A stretch of DNA of 43,681 nucleotides from Actinoallomurus sp. (GCA_025964625.1 JAOPYL010000059.1:1-43681), one strand, 5' to 3'. Shown: positions 7,053 to 14,369, numbered from the stretch's first letter. Program-made: numbers and translations. Notes: generated from the letters alone by a model not told the origin.

Positions 7053-7688
7053 ATCGAGAACCGCTTCCGCCGGACGCCCAGACGTTGCCTAGAGCCGTAC
7101 CGCGTTAATGCGCGGAAGGTCATGCGGCCCTGAGCGGGCTGCCGCCGTAACACACCTGCACCATCAGACTCTGTGCAAACTTTCTGTACATCTTTCGGGG
7201 CGGCCCGACAAGCGGGCCGCACGCGCCGCCAACTCGGCGCCCACCCTCCGCTCCCGCTGGCGCTCCCGCTCCGGGCGGGCAGGCAGCCGGTTGGCTGGCG
7301 CGAAAAGCGAGATGTCTTTCCGGGGCCGCCATGCTTCGCACCGCAGCACCGAGCACAGTCGAGACGAGCTGGGCGACCAGTGGCCGACTGTTCCGTCGCT
7401 CACCGTGGACTGCTCCCGCTGCCCGATTGTCCGGGTCGGCCGGAACCCGTCAAACGCGGCCGTGACCGTAGGACAACCAGCGCGCGAGAAGGTGCCGTCA
7501 CATGGAACACGCAAAACCGCGCTTGACAGAACCCGACCGAGAGTCCCGGAGTCGGCAGCTATTGGAGCGGAGGGGGGACCGCAACAGCTTGGTAAGGCGC
7601 AGTTTCAATCCCGAGGCTGCCACCAGGCATAATTCTGGCCGAAAAAGCGGAACTTGGCATCAGCGGCTTGGGCGGCTCAACCAGGTGA
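7053..7688. other. Gene-free convergent region with one hairpin
   Basis: In these 636 bases, between the convergent collagen-like gene and the YdeI-like gene, I recognise no protein. The ORFs are short, Arg/Ser-rich and without family signatures. The only clear structure is a perfect 8-bp hairpin at 7200-7220 (GCGGCCCG, 5-base loop, CGGGCCGC), possibly a terminator, and a weaker CCGCG/CGCGG stem near 7100. It is likely decayed DNA next to the integrase scar. Confidence 0.45.
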
Positions 7689-8264
7689 TCAGGGGTAGAG
7701 CTTCTTCTTCTCGGTCAGCATGGCCACGAACTTCTCGATCCGCCGCACCCTGGTCTCGGCCTTCTTGACGTCCTGGATGCGGTACAGGATCGCGTAGCGG
7801 TTCTGGCGGTCGAGCGTTTCGAAGAACTCGGCTGCGGCCGGGTTCGCCGCGAGCGCCTCGGCCAGGTCGTCCGGCACTCCGGCGGACTTGGCCCCGTCAT
7901 ATGCGGCTTCCCAGCGGCCGTCGGCCTTGGCGCGTTCGACCTCGGCCAGTCCCGGGGGCTGCATCCGGCCCTGCTCGACCAGTGCCGCCACCTTGTCACG
8001 GTTAATCTTGGACCACTTGCTCCTGGCCTTGCGCGGAGTGAAGCGCTGCAGCCAGAACTCGTCGTTGAACTTGCCCTTCTGCCCGTCGATCCAGCCATAG
8101 CAGAGTGCCACATCGAGGGCTTGGGCGTAGTCCAGGGCCAAGACCCCGGGGACCTTCTTCCTGAGCTTCAGCCATATCTCGGGCGAGGAATCGTGGTGCA
8201 GGCCCAACCAGGCCTCGAAGGCCTCGGCGGATTCAAATGACGAGGTCTCCAAGTCTTCAGCCAT
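7689..8264 (-). CDS. YdeI/OmpD-associated family protein
   Basis: This 191-aa protein belongs to the YdeI/OmdA family. Typical blocks are EAFEAWLGLHHDSSPEIWLK, DYAQALDVALCYGWIDGQKG, WLQRFTPRKARSKWSKIN, GLAEVERAKADGRWEAAYDG and RYAILYRIQDVKKAETR with a Lys-rich end. Members are small soluble cytoplasmic proteins linked by genetics to stress or antimicrobial-peptide resistance in enterobacteria; the biochemical role is not established. I start at ATG 8264, where family similarity begins; the frame runs on to 8531 but crosses an acyl-CoA dehydrogenase remnant on the other strand and is not coding there. It is monocistronic, in a region of gene scars, so it may have been acquired horizontally. 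Confidence 0.84.
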   Translation of the reverse strand: MAEDLETSSFESAEAFEAWLGLHHDSSPEIWLKLRKKVPGVLALDYAQALDVALCYGWIDGQKGKFNDEFWLQRFTPRKARSKWSKINRDKVAALVEQGRMQPPGLAEVERAKADGRWEAAYDGAKSAGVPDDLAEALAANPAAAEFFETLDRQNRYAILYRIQDVKKAETRVRRIEKFVAMLTEKKKLYP

Positions 8265-8435
8265 CTCAGCAGTGAACCACATGGGGGTCTGGCGGTGGCG
8301 AAGGTCGGTCTTCCAGCGGGGATCTCCACCACCGCCGGCGGCCCCGCTCCCCAAAGGGTGGGACGACGGCGAACGGGATGGCGAGGCGACTTCCCACGTC
8401 ACGGGGCAGACGGCGATTGATCGCGCAGGTAGGCC
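8265..8435. other. Upstream region of the YdeI-like gene, nothing recognised
   Basis: No ORF with a family signature is present. It should hold the minus-strand promoter of the YdeI-like gene, but I cannot point to clear -35/-10 boxes. Confidence 0.3.
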
Positions 8436-8540
8436 CGTGCACCGACCGAGAACACGCAGATCTACGAGGGCACCAACCAGATCCATCGCATCGTCGTCGC
8501 CCGTCAACTGCAGGGCATACCGAGGCCACATGACGCGTGA
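8436..8540 (+). pseudogene. 3'-terminal scar of an acyl-CoA dehydrogenase gene
   Basis: The plus-strand frame reads ARAPTENTQIYEGTNQIHRI then VVARQLQGIPRPHDA and a stop at 8538-8540. TQIYEGTNQI.R.V.AR.L is the hallmark C terminus of acyl-CoA dehydrogenases (the loop near the FAD adenine of the partner subunit). An in-frame TAG lies directly before it at 8433-8435, and nothing of the remaining ~350 residues is present. This is a dead fragment left by a deletion or recombination, consistent with the integrase scar 2.5 kb away. Confidence 0.7.
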
Positions 8541-8676
8541 TCAAGCGTGAGGCAGCGAGTGAAGAAACTGGGAGCCCAGGTCAACACTGTGATCGACGCT
8601 CTTGCCCAGGTCACCAGATCCCGTCTGGCGATTGTGGCACGATCGGGGTGTCGGAGGAAAAGAGGGGAGCCTGACC

Positions 8677-9249
8677 TTGCTCGTCACCATCACCGTGGCC
8701 CTTGCCGCCGTGGCCGTACTGGCTGCGATCGTCGTCGTGGCCGTGGGCGGAGGCGGGGAGCTCTCCGCGGAACACCCCGACCATCCGCCGCTGGCGCTGC
8801 CCGGCCGCCGCTCGGTCGGCGGTACGGACGCCGCGCTGCTCCGTCTGCCGCTCGGCCTGTGGGGCTACCACAAGCAGATCACCGACGAGGCGCTGGAACG
8901 CTTCGCGCACGAGCTCACCGAGCGCGACACTCGCATCGCGGTCCTCGAACAGGAGCTCGCCGAGGCGCGGCAGCGCCTGGACGGCGGCGTGCGGAACGAA
9001 CCCCAGCGCCGGGCGCTGACCGACACCCGCGACGACGGTTTCGCCATGCCCGATGACCGCGCCATCGCGGACAACGACTTTTCCGTCGACGACGTGCCGG
9101 TCGCACGTCGGCCGGCATCGCCCGAGGCCGGGGAGGTCCGTGCCGCCGAGGCCGGTCCCGCCCCGGCCGATGCGCCGGAGACCATCGCCGGCGAGCGCGA
9201 CGCCGGGTTCGGGGAGCAGCAGGCCACTCGGCGGGAGGACGGCGAGTGA
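8677..9249 (+). CDS. DivIVA-domain-like membrane protein (Rv1209-type)
   Basis: This 190-aa protein has one N-terminal transmembrane helix (about residues 1-24, LLVTITVALAAVAVLAAIVV) followed by a DivIVA-like segment: LRLPLGLWGYHKQITDEALE then RFAHELTERDTRIAVLEQEL, where the G-Y-x(4)-D motif and amphipathic coiled coil match DivIVA-family polar/septal scaffolds. The last ~80 residues are acidic, Pro/Ala-rich and probably disordered. I start at TTG 8677 because GGGGAG lies seven bases upstream and the hydrophobic helix begins there; the frame is open to 8602. It matches in position the DivIVA-like gene between folP2/gpgS and tagA in mycobacteria. It overlaps the next gene by four bases (GTGA). 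A role in cell-envelope organisation is inference. Confidence 0.72.
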   Translation: MLVTITVALAAVAVLAAIVVVAVGGGGELSAEHPDHPPLALPGRRSVGGTDAALLRLPLGLWGYHKQITDEALERFAHELTERDTRIAVLEQELAEARQRLDGGVRNEPQRRALTDTRDDGFAMPDDRAIADNDFSVDDVPVARRPASPEAGEVRAAEAGPAPADAPETIAGERDAGFGEQQATRREDGE

Positions 9250-9674
9250 GCCGGGTGGCGGTGCACGCCGCGATCGACGTCGAAGCTCCCGCCGAGCGGG
9301 TGTGGGAGGTCCTCGTCGACTGGCCGAGGCACGGAGAGTGGGTGCCGTTCACCCGCGCGGAGGGCGGCGCCGGGGAGGGCGAGAGCGTCGAGGCCTGGAC
9401 GGGCGCCGGCCCGGTGGGTTTCCTCGACACCATGGTCATCTCGGACTGGAAGCCGCCGCACCGCGTCGGCGTGCGCCACACGGGGTGGCTGGTGCATGGA
9501 GATGGCCGGTTCGACCTGGTGGATCTGCCCGGGGAGCGCTGTCGGGTGACCTGGTCGGAGCTGATCGATCTCCCGCTCGGCGCGGTCGGCCGCGCGGGCT
9601 GGATCACGGCCGGGCCGCTCGCCCGCCTCATGCTGCATACGGCGCTTCGTCGCCTCGCTAAGATGTTCGAATGA
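9246..9674 (+). CDS. SRPBCC (START-like) family protein
   Basis: This 142-aa protein shows the polyketide-cyclase/START-like layout: an opening strand VAVHAAIDVEAPAERVWEVL, then DWPRHGEWVPF, a beta-sheet middle (GFLDTMVISDWKPPHRVGVR) and a long C-terminal helix (GPLARLMLHTALRRLAKMF) that closes the hydrophobic pocket. Such proteins bind small lipophilic ligands; no catalytic signature is visible, so the ligand is unknown. It starts at GTG 9246 inside the stop of the DivIVA-like gene and ends in an ATGA overlap with tag, so all three genes are translationally coupled. Confidence 0.82.
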   Translation: MSRVAVHAAIDVEAPAERVWEVLVDWPRHGEWVPFTRAEGGAGEGESVEAWTGAGPVGFLDTMVISDWKPPHRVGVRHTGWLVHGDGRFDLVDLPGERCRVTWSELIDLPLGAVGRAGWITAGPLARLMLHTALRRLAKMFE

Positions 9675-10255
9675 CCGTGACCGGCGCCGACGGGCTGGCG
9701 CGCTGCACGTGGGGCGTGTCCACCCCCGACTACATCGCCTATCACGACGCGGAGTGGGGGCGTCCGGTCCGCGACGACCGCGGCCTGTACGAGCGCCTGT
9801 GCCTGGAGGCGTTCCAGTCCGGCCTCTCGTGGCTGACGATCCTGCGCAAGCGCGAGGGCTTCCGCCGGGCGTTCGACGGTTTCGACCCGGAGAAGGTGGC
9901 GGCCTACGGGCCCGCCGACGTCGAGCGGCTGCTCGCCGACGCGTCGATCGTCCGGAACCGGCGCAAGATCGACGCGACGATCGCCAACGCCCGGGCGTCC
10001 CTCGACCTGCCCGGCGGCCTGGCCGCCCTGGTCTGGCGTTACGCCGATCCGGATGCCCCGGCCCCGAAGACCACCGCGGACGTGCCCGCCACCACCCCCG
10101 GCTCCAAGGCACTGGCCAAGGAGCTCAAGGGATACGGCTTCCGGCACGTCGGCCCCACCACGGTCTACGCCCTCATGCAGGCCTGTGGCCTGGTGGACGA
10201 CCATCTGCGGGAATGCCACCGCCGGGGCGCCTACGCCCGGCAGGCGCATCCCTGA
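9671..10255 (+). CDS. tag: DNA-3-methyladenine glycosylase I
   Basis: This 194-aa Tag removes 3-methyladenine from alkylated DNA in base-excision repair. The family N terminus RCTWGVSTPDYIAYHDAEWG carries Cys and His of the zinc site. LCLEAFQSGLSWLTILRKRE contains the catalytic Glu and the base-stacking region. Helix-hairpin-helix DNA-binding helices follow, and GYGFRHVGPTTVYALMQACG then DDHLRECHRR supplies the other zinc ligands. The length matches E. coli Tag (187 aa). It is translated through an ATGA overlap with the SRPBCC gene. Its place downstream of a DivIVA-like gene is the conserved actinobacterial order (tagA, Rv1210). Confidence 0.94.
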   Translation: MTVTGADGLARCTWGVSTPDYIAYHDAEWGRPVRDDRGLYERLCLEAFQSGLSWLTILRKREGFRRAFDGFDPEKVAAYGPADVERLLADASIVRNRRKIDATIANARASLDLPGGLAALVWRYADPDAPAPKTTADVPATTPGSKALAKELKGYGFRHVGPTTVYALMQACGLVDDHLRECHRRGAYARQAHP

Positions 10256-10325
10256 TCAGCGCGACCTCGACGCAGTTGCCGCCTGAGCCGCCACTCTGAC
10301 TGCTCTTACGCCAGCCGGTGTTCAC
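10173..10325 (-). pseudogene. Degenerate second DUF397 copy
   Basis: The frame starts at GTG 10325, four bases before the stop of the first DUF397 gene, and reads MNTGWRKSSQSGGSGGNCVE then VALIRD, the N-terminal half of a DUF397 domain. It then runs antisense into the 3' end of tag with unrelated sequence to a stop at 10173. The normal DUF397 ending (a V-R-D-S-K-x-P type strand, then a Trp-containing helix) is absent. It probably arose by tandem duplication followed by truncation. Confidence 0.6.
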
Positions 10326-10382
10326 TTCGCGATCCCGCGGTTGGTCTCGGCGACGGCGACCTCGACGCAGTTGCCGCCTGAG
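10261..10382. repeat. 27-bp direct repeat within the tandem DUF397 genes
   Basis: GCGACCTCGACGCAGTTGCC plus GCCTGAG occurs identically at 10261-10287 and 10356-10382, 95 bases apart. It encodes the SGGNCVEVA core of DUF397 on the minus strand in both copies, and flanking sequence is similar but diverged. It is the trace of a local duplication. Confidence 0.85.
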
Positions 10383-10435
10383 TTACCGCTGTGGCGGCTC
10401 TTGCGCCAGTCGGTGACAAGATCGGGGGTGTTCAC
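10322..10435 (-). CDS. Short DUF397 domain protein
   Basis: This 37-aa product (MNTPDLVTDWRKSRHSGNSG, GNCVEVAVAETNRGIAK) is clearly the N-terminal half of DUF397, a small actinomycete family of about 60-75 aa encoded next to XRE-DUF5753 regulators and linked to developmental control (the WhiJ type). The C-terminal strand and helix are missing because the frame stops at 10322-10324. The start GTG 10435 overlaps the XRE stop (GTGA), so the pair is translationally coupled. Whether a half-domain works, perhaps with the second partial copy, is unknown. Confidence 0.72.
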   Translation of the reverse strand: MNTPDLVTDWRKSRHSGNSGGNCVEVAVAETNRGIAK

Positions 10436-11241
10436 ATTGCCTCCTGGATGAGCCTCATGCTGTCTTCGGCGCTCATGGCCTCGGCTCGAATCAGCTCGAA
10501 CCGCGTGACGGCCCTCGTCACGTCCTTCTGCTGCTCGATCATGTGTCCTCCACCTGAGGCTTCGGCAAAGGCGATGCTGGCACCCTCATTGAAGCTCAGG
10601 ATGGAGAACCCACCTTCGAGGCCAAGGTACGCACCTATCGATGCCGACACGAGCTGAATTGTGACGTCATAGCGCTGTGCCGTGTCCAAGAGATGGGCGA
10701 GTTGTTTCCGCATCACCTCTGCGCCGCCAACCTGTCTTCTGATCACACCTTCGTCGAGCACCACCCACAGGCGTGGCGGGTCCGGCTCTGCCCGATGCAA
10801 GATCTTCTGCCGTTCCATGCGCGCTGAGACGGTCTGATCGAGTTGCTCTGGCTTCCGTCCGGCGGCCAGAACGGCGCGGGCGTACTCCTCGGTCTGCAGA
10901 AGTCCGGGCACGAGTAGGGGCTCGAACGCCCGGATGTCGGTCGCCTCCGGCTCTTTGGCCGCGAACGGGCGGAAGAAGTCGGGGAGCTGCTCCTGGATCA
11001 TCAGGCCGTAGAGCCAGCCGAACCGATCCGTCGCGAAGAAGCCGTCCAGGTCCCTGGCGTGGTCCTGCGTCGGGGAGCGAAAGGCGGTCTCCAGGTTGCC
11101 GACCGCGGACTTCGCCCAGTGCAGCCGGTCGGCCAGCTCCGGCTGGGACAGCCCTGCCTCGTCACGGTGTTTGCGCAGCTCAAAGCCGAAGTACGCGGAA
11201 AGGCTCTGGTCGGGTTGTAAGGCCTTTGGGGGTTTTGCCAT
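10432..11241 (-). CDS. XRE-family regulator with DUF5753 (WhiJ-type)
   Basis: This 269-aa protein has an N-terminal helix-turn-helix (FGFELRKHRDEAGLSQPELA, DRLHWAKSAVGNLE; roughly residues 18-60) followed by the DUF5753 ligand or partner domain: EPLLVPGLLQTEEYARAVL, RQKILHR, LWVVLDEGVIRRQVG and the IQLVSASIGAYLGLEGGFSI block. I start at ATG 11241, nine bases after GGAGG; the frame is open to 11283. The order XRE-DUF397, with a divergent HATPase gene, is the whiJ-like module repeated in actinomycete genomes, in which the DNA-binding protein is thought to repress development until countered by partners. Effectors are not known. Confidence 0.88.
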   Translation of the reverse strand: MAKPPKALQPDQSLSAYFGFELRKHRDEAGLSQPELADRLHWAKSAVGNLETAFRSPTQDHARDLDGFFATDRFGWLYGLMIQEQLPDFFRPFAAKEPEATDIRAFEPLLVPGLLQTEEYARAVLAAGRKPEQLDQTVSARMERQKILHRAEPDPPRLWVVLDEGVIRRQVGGAEVMRKQLAHLLDTAQRYDVTIQLVSASIGAYLGLEGGFSILSFNEGASIAFAEASGGGHMIEQQKDVTRAVTRFELIRAEAMSAEDSMRLIQEAM

Positions 11242-11368
11242 TGGTGTATGCCTCCGGATTCCCACAAAGCGGGGGGCGCTCACATGTGGAGTTCAACCTG
11301 CTGCGGAGCGTAACCGTGAAAGGTCAGGATTGGGACACGAACTGGACGGAAACCGAATGCGAGGCCAG

Positions 11369-11788
11369 ATGGGCGTCACCGAGGATCAGCTTCCAGCCTC
11401 CGAGGCGCTGTCTTTCGCCGCGCTCGACAGTGCCGTCCCGGCCATTCGCGGATGGGTGAGGATCACGATGCGGGAGTTGGGCCGGCCGGACAGATCCACC
11501 GACGCCGAGCTGATCATCTCCGAGTTGGTGACCAACGCCGTCCACGCGGCGCCCGGGGAGATCCTCAAGGTCACGGCCGTTGCCGACGGTGGGGAGAGCA
11601 TTCTGGCCGTGTGGGATCCGGGTCCGGGGGTTCCGGTGGTCGCGGCGGACCTGCTGGGAGATCTGGAGAATGACGACTTCGACCGCAACGGCGGCCGCGG
11701 TCTTTTCCTGGTGATGGCGGTGGCGACGGAATGGGGATACACGCCGACACCGGAGAACGGCGGTAAGTGGGTATGGGCACGCCTGTAG
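11369..11788 (+). CDS. Anti-sigma-factor-like ATP-binding protein (HATPase_c)
   Basis: This 139-aa protein has a single GHKL ATPase domain of the RsbW/SpoIIAB type used in actinomycetes. The N box is ELIISELVTNAVHAA, the G1-like box AVWDPGPGVP and the G2 box NGGRGLFLVMAVATEWGY. There is no sensor or dimerisation domain, so it is not a histidine kinase. Such proteins bind sigma factors or other regulators and phosphorylate antagonists. ATG 11369 follows GAGG by five bases; the frame is open further upstream but antisense to the XRE gene. It is transcribed divergently from the XRE-DUF397 pair across about 130 bases, completing the WhiJ-type triad. Confidence 0.85.
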   Translation: MGVTEDQLPASEALSFAALDSAVPAIRGWVRITMRELGRPDRSTDAELIISELVTNAVHAAPGEILKVTAVADGGESILAVWDPGPGVPVVAADLLGDLENDDFDRNGGRGLFLVMAVATEWGYTPTPENGGKWVWARL

Positions 11789-11826
11789 GAATTGAGCGGT
11801 GACTGCACGCAGTGATCCCCGCCTGC

Positions 11827-12303
11827 TCATTCGGGCAGGTAGACGGTGTTTCCCCGCTCGCGGGCGCTGAGCGCCGCCGGTAGACGGCTCGCGACGGGCG
11901 GATTGAGCATCGCGACGGCATGCTCAGGGGGCAGGAAGTCGTAGCCGTCGAGTTCCTCGTGTTGCAGATCGATCCGCGGGTCCTGGTCGAGCACTCCGCA
12001 GTCGAACACGAAGTACAGCGCCGGGCGCGGACGGTCGCCGCGTACCGGTATCCAGTCCACGACCAGGAGCCGGCCGACGTCCAGGGCCAGCCCCACCTCC
12101 TCGCGCACCTCGCGCGCGCAACCCTCATGGGGTGCCTCGCCCGGCTCCACGACCCCACCCGGAAATTGCCAGTACGGCCGGTAGTTCGGCTTCACGAGCA
12201 GTACCCGCCCGGCCGGATCCGTGATGAGGGCGCCGGCGGAGACGTAGACGGTGGGAAGCGAGGCGTACCAGTCTTCGGGCGGGAGCCATTCGCGTTCGGT
12301 CAC
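11827..12303 (-). CDS. Nudix hydrolase
   Basis: This 158-aa protein contains a full Nudix box, GGVVEPGEAPHEGCAREVRE followed by EVGL (G-x5-E-x7-R-E-x2-E-E-x-G), the Mg-binding helix for hydrolysing nucleoside diphosphates linked to another moiety. Beta strands around VYVSAGALITDPAGRVLLVK and ALYFVFDCGVLDQDP complete the fold. It starts at GTG 12303. It ends 38 bases from the convergent HATPase gene and is preceded on the same strand by a MarR gene 88 bases away. The substrate cannot be read from the sequence. Confidence 0.9.
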   Translation of the reverse strand: MTEREWLPPEDWYASLPTVYVSAGALITDPAGRVLLVKPNYRPYWQFPGGVVEPGEAPHEGCAREVREEVGLALDVGRLLVVDWIPVRGDRPRPALYFVFDCGVLDQDPRIDLQHEELDGYDFLPPEHAVAMLNPPVASRLPAALSARERGNTVYLPE

Positions 12304-12391
12304 GTGAGTGACGTTAGCGGTCGTGGAGGGACGCCGCCTCTGGCCGGCTCGGAGGTTCGAAAGGGGTGCGGGCGCGATGCCCGCTGCTCCG

Positions 12392-12856
12392 TCAGGGAGC
12401 CATCGACCTGGCGTCGGCCGAGAGGCGGTGCAGCGCGTCCACGAGGGGGGCGAGTTCCGGGGTCTGTTCCGCCTGAGCCAGGGCGTCCGCGAGGACGGCG
12501 TCGTGGGTGGAGCGGGCTGTGTTGAGCAGTGTCCAGCCGTCTTCGGTGAGCTCGGTGTAGATGCCGCGCCTGTCGTCCTGGCACAGGATCCGGGTCAGCA
12601 GTCCGCGGTCTTCGAGCCGGTTCACGAGCCGGGTGGTGGCGCTGCCCGACAGGGCCGCGGCACGGGCGAGCTGCTGCATGCGCATGTGCCAGCCGTCCTG
12701 GCGCGACAGCGCGTCCAACACCGTGTACTCGACCACCGACAGGCCGTGCTCGGCCTGCAGGGCCTTCTCCAGCGCCGTGTCGATGAGGCCGTGAAGTGCG
12801 GCGAGCGTCCGCCACCCCTGCGCGCGGAGCTGCACCGCATCATCCGCGATACCCAT
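12392..12856 (-). CDS. MarR family transcriptional regulator
   Basis: This 154-aa protein has the winged-helix core: DGWHMRMQQLARAAALSGSA, TTRLVNRLEDRGLLTRILCQ, DDRRGIYTELTEDG (wing with conserved D-x-R), and flanking dimerisation helices. It is divergent from an MFS transporter at 13026 and separated from it by 169 bases holding a striking inverted repeat. This is the classic layout of a MarR repressor controlling itself and an efflux pump in response to the exported compound. Cys in RILCQDD might act as a redox sensor; that is speculation. Confidence 0.88.
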   Translation of the reverse strand: MGIADDAVQLRAQGWRTLAALHGLIDTALEKALQAEHGLSVVEYTVLDALSRQDGWHMRMQQLARAAALSGSATTRLVNRLEDRGLLTRILCQDDRRGIYTELTEDGWTLLNTARSTHDAVLADALAQAEQTPELAPLVDALHRLSADARSMAP

Positions 12857-12929
12857 GACCGTCTCCCGCGTCTCCGTACCCGTCCGGCAGGTGATGAGCC
12901 GTAGCCCGTATCTTAGCAGCTTGCGCTGA

Positions 12930-12986
12930 TATAGCGCGTGTGCAACTATCTATCGCGCGTGCGCTGGTAGTTGCACACGCGCCATA
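12930..12986. promoter_or_regulatory. Long inverted repeat, candidate MarR operator
   Basis: GCGCGTGTGCAACTA (12934-12948) and TAGTTGCACACGCGC (12968-12982) are a perfect 15-bp inverted repeat with a 19-base spacer. Extending outward to 12930 and 12986 gives 18 of 19 matching positions per arm. It is centred between the divergent MarR and MFS genes. Each arm is long enough to hold a whole MarR site, and each contains TTGCAC on one strand, which could also be a -35 box. A smaller repeat, GCGCT/AGCGC, lies at 12923-12937. Confidence 0.72.
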
Positions 12987-13025
12987 CCGTGCGGCGTCCG
13001 TACGGTCGGAAGGACGGAAAACCTC

Positions 13026-14228
13026 ATGCCTCTTGGCCTGCTCGCCCTCGCTGCCGGGGGATTCGGCATCGGGCTCACCGAGTTCGTGATCATGGGTCTG
13101 CTGCCCGAGGTGGCCGGGGACTTCGGTGTCTCGGAGTCGGTCGCGGGGTGGCTGATCTCCGGCTACGCGCTGAGCGTCGCGGTCGGTGCCATCGTGCTCA
13201 CCGCCGGCGTGACCCGGCTCAACCGCAAGCACGTACTCCTCGGATTGATGGTGCTGTTCATCGCCGGCAACCTGCTGTGCGCGCTGGCTCCCGGCTACCC
13301 GGTGATGATGCTCGGCCGGATCGTGGCGGCGCTGTGCCACGGCGCGTTCTTCGGCATCGGGTCCGTGGTCGCCGCCGACATGGTCGCCCCGACGAAGCGG
13401 GCCGGTGCGATCGCGATGATGTTCGCCGGGCTGACCACCGCCAACGTGCTCGGGGTGCCGCTCGGCACACTGCTCGGCCAGCAGCTGGGCTGGCGGTCCA
13501 CCTTCTGGGCCATCACCGTCATCGGCGTCGTCGCCCTGGTCGGCCTGGCGGCCCTGGTCCCCGGCAACATCTCGGCCGGCGCCCGGGCGGCAGGCGGAGG
13601 ACTGCGTGGCGAGCTCACCGCCTTCAGGCACCCGCAGGTCTGGTTCTCGCTGGTCGTCACGGTCCTCGGGTACGGCGGCATGTTCGGCGCCTTCACCTAC
13701 ATCGCCTACACCCTGACCCGAGTGAGCGGGTTCGCGACCACGTCCGTCCCGTGGCTGCTGATCATCTTCGGCGTCGGCCTGTTCGTCGGCAACCTCGTCG
13801 GCGGCAAGGCCGCGGACAGGTCCCTGTCCGGGACACTGACCATCGTGCTGCTCGCGCTCACCGCCGTGCTGGTCGTGTTCGCCCTGACGGCGCAGAGCCA
13901 GGCCATGACCGTCATCTCGCTGATCCTGATGGGCGCCTTCGGGTTCGCCACCGTGCCCGCCCTCCAGATGCGCATCATGCGCTACGCCGACCAGGCACCC
14001 ACCCTCGCCTCCGGGGCGAACATCGCCGCCTTCAACGTCGGCAACGCCCTCGGCGCGTGGCTCGGCGGGGTGACCATCGCCGCCGGCCTCGGTTACACCT
14101 CACCCATCTGGGCCGGCTCGGCCCTCACGCTCGGCGGGCTGGGCGTGCTGCTGGCGGCGATCAGGTACGCGGGCCGCCGCCGCTCCCAGGAGGTCCCCGA
14201 CCGCCGGCCGGCCGAGAGCGTCGTATGA
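13026..14228 (+). CDS. MFS transporter (DHA1, chloramphenicol/arabinose-efflux-like)
   Basis: This 400-aa protein has twelve predicted membrane helices. The first helix carries GFGIGLTEFVIMGLLPEVA, a hallmark of the CmlR/Cmx/AraJ-type branch of DHA1 exporters. Motif C-like GLTTANVLGVPLGTLLGQQL GW in helix 5 is typical of antiporters. GNLVGGKAADRSL marks the central loop. It starts at ATG 13026 with GGAAGGACGG upstream. The divergent MarR gene and the shared repeat-bearing promoter suggest inducible drug export. The substrate is unknown; a chloramphenicol-type drug is only a family guess. Confidence 0.88.
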   Translation: MPLGLLALAAGGFGIGLTEFVIMGLLPEVAGDFGVSESVAGWLISGYALSVAVGAIVLTAGVTRLNRKHVLLGLMVLFIAGNLLCALAPGYPVMMLGRIVAALCHGAFFGIGSVVAADMVAPTKRAGAIAMMFAGLTTANVLGVPLGTLLGQQLGWRSTFWAITVIGVVALVGLAALVPGNISAGARAAGGGLRGELTAFRHPQVWFSLVVTVLGYGGMFGAFTYIAYTLTRVSGFATTSVPWLLIIFGVGLFVGNLVGGKAADRSLSGTLTIVLLALTAVLVVFALTAQSQAMTVISLILMGAFGFATVPALQMRIMRYADQAPTLASGANIAAFNVGNALGAWLGGVTIAAGLGYTSPIWAGSALTLGGLGVLLAAIRYAGRRRSQEVPDRRPAESVV

Positions 14229-14247
14229 CGTAGGTCCCGGTCGCGGG

Positions 14248-14277
14248 CAGGCCCGGGCCGGAGCCGGCCGGGGCCTG
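14248..14277 (+). terminator. Hairpin after the MFS gene
   Basis: A 14-bp stem with one mismatch (CAGGCCCGGGCCGG at 14248-14261, CCGGCCGGGGCCTG at 14264-14277) and a 2-base loop starts 19 bases after the MFS stop. GC-rich, no U-tract. The remaining bases to 14369 hold the GH20 promoter, which I cannot define further. Confidence 0.55.
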
Positions 14278-14369
14278 GAACTCATGCGCGGATCTGCTTA
14301 CCATGCGGTCGAATCAATCACGTAAGAGCAGCCACGGGGGCGGGTGCTCGGATCTCGTGGAGGCGGTGC

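Noticed and set aside
7590-7632. tRNA-like 3' end (TTTCAATCC ... CCACCA-like)
   Set aside because: The arms flanking TTCAATC do not pair and no anticodon or D arm lies upstream; not a tRNA and not a convincing attachment site.
11096-11368. N-terminal extension of the HATPase gene to 11096
   Set aside because: It is antisense to the XRE gene's HTH region and its divergent promoter; similarity begins only after ATG 11369.
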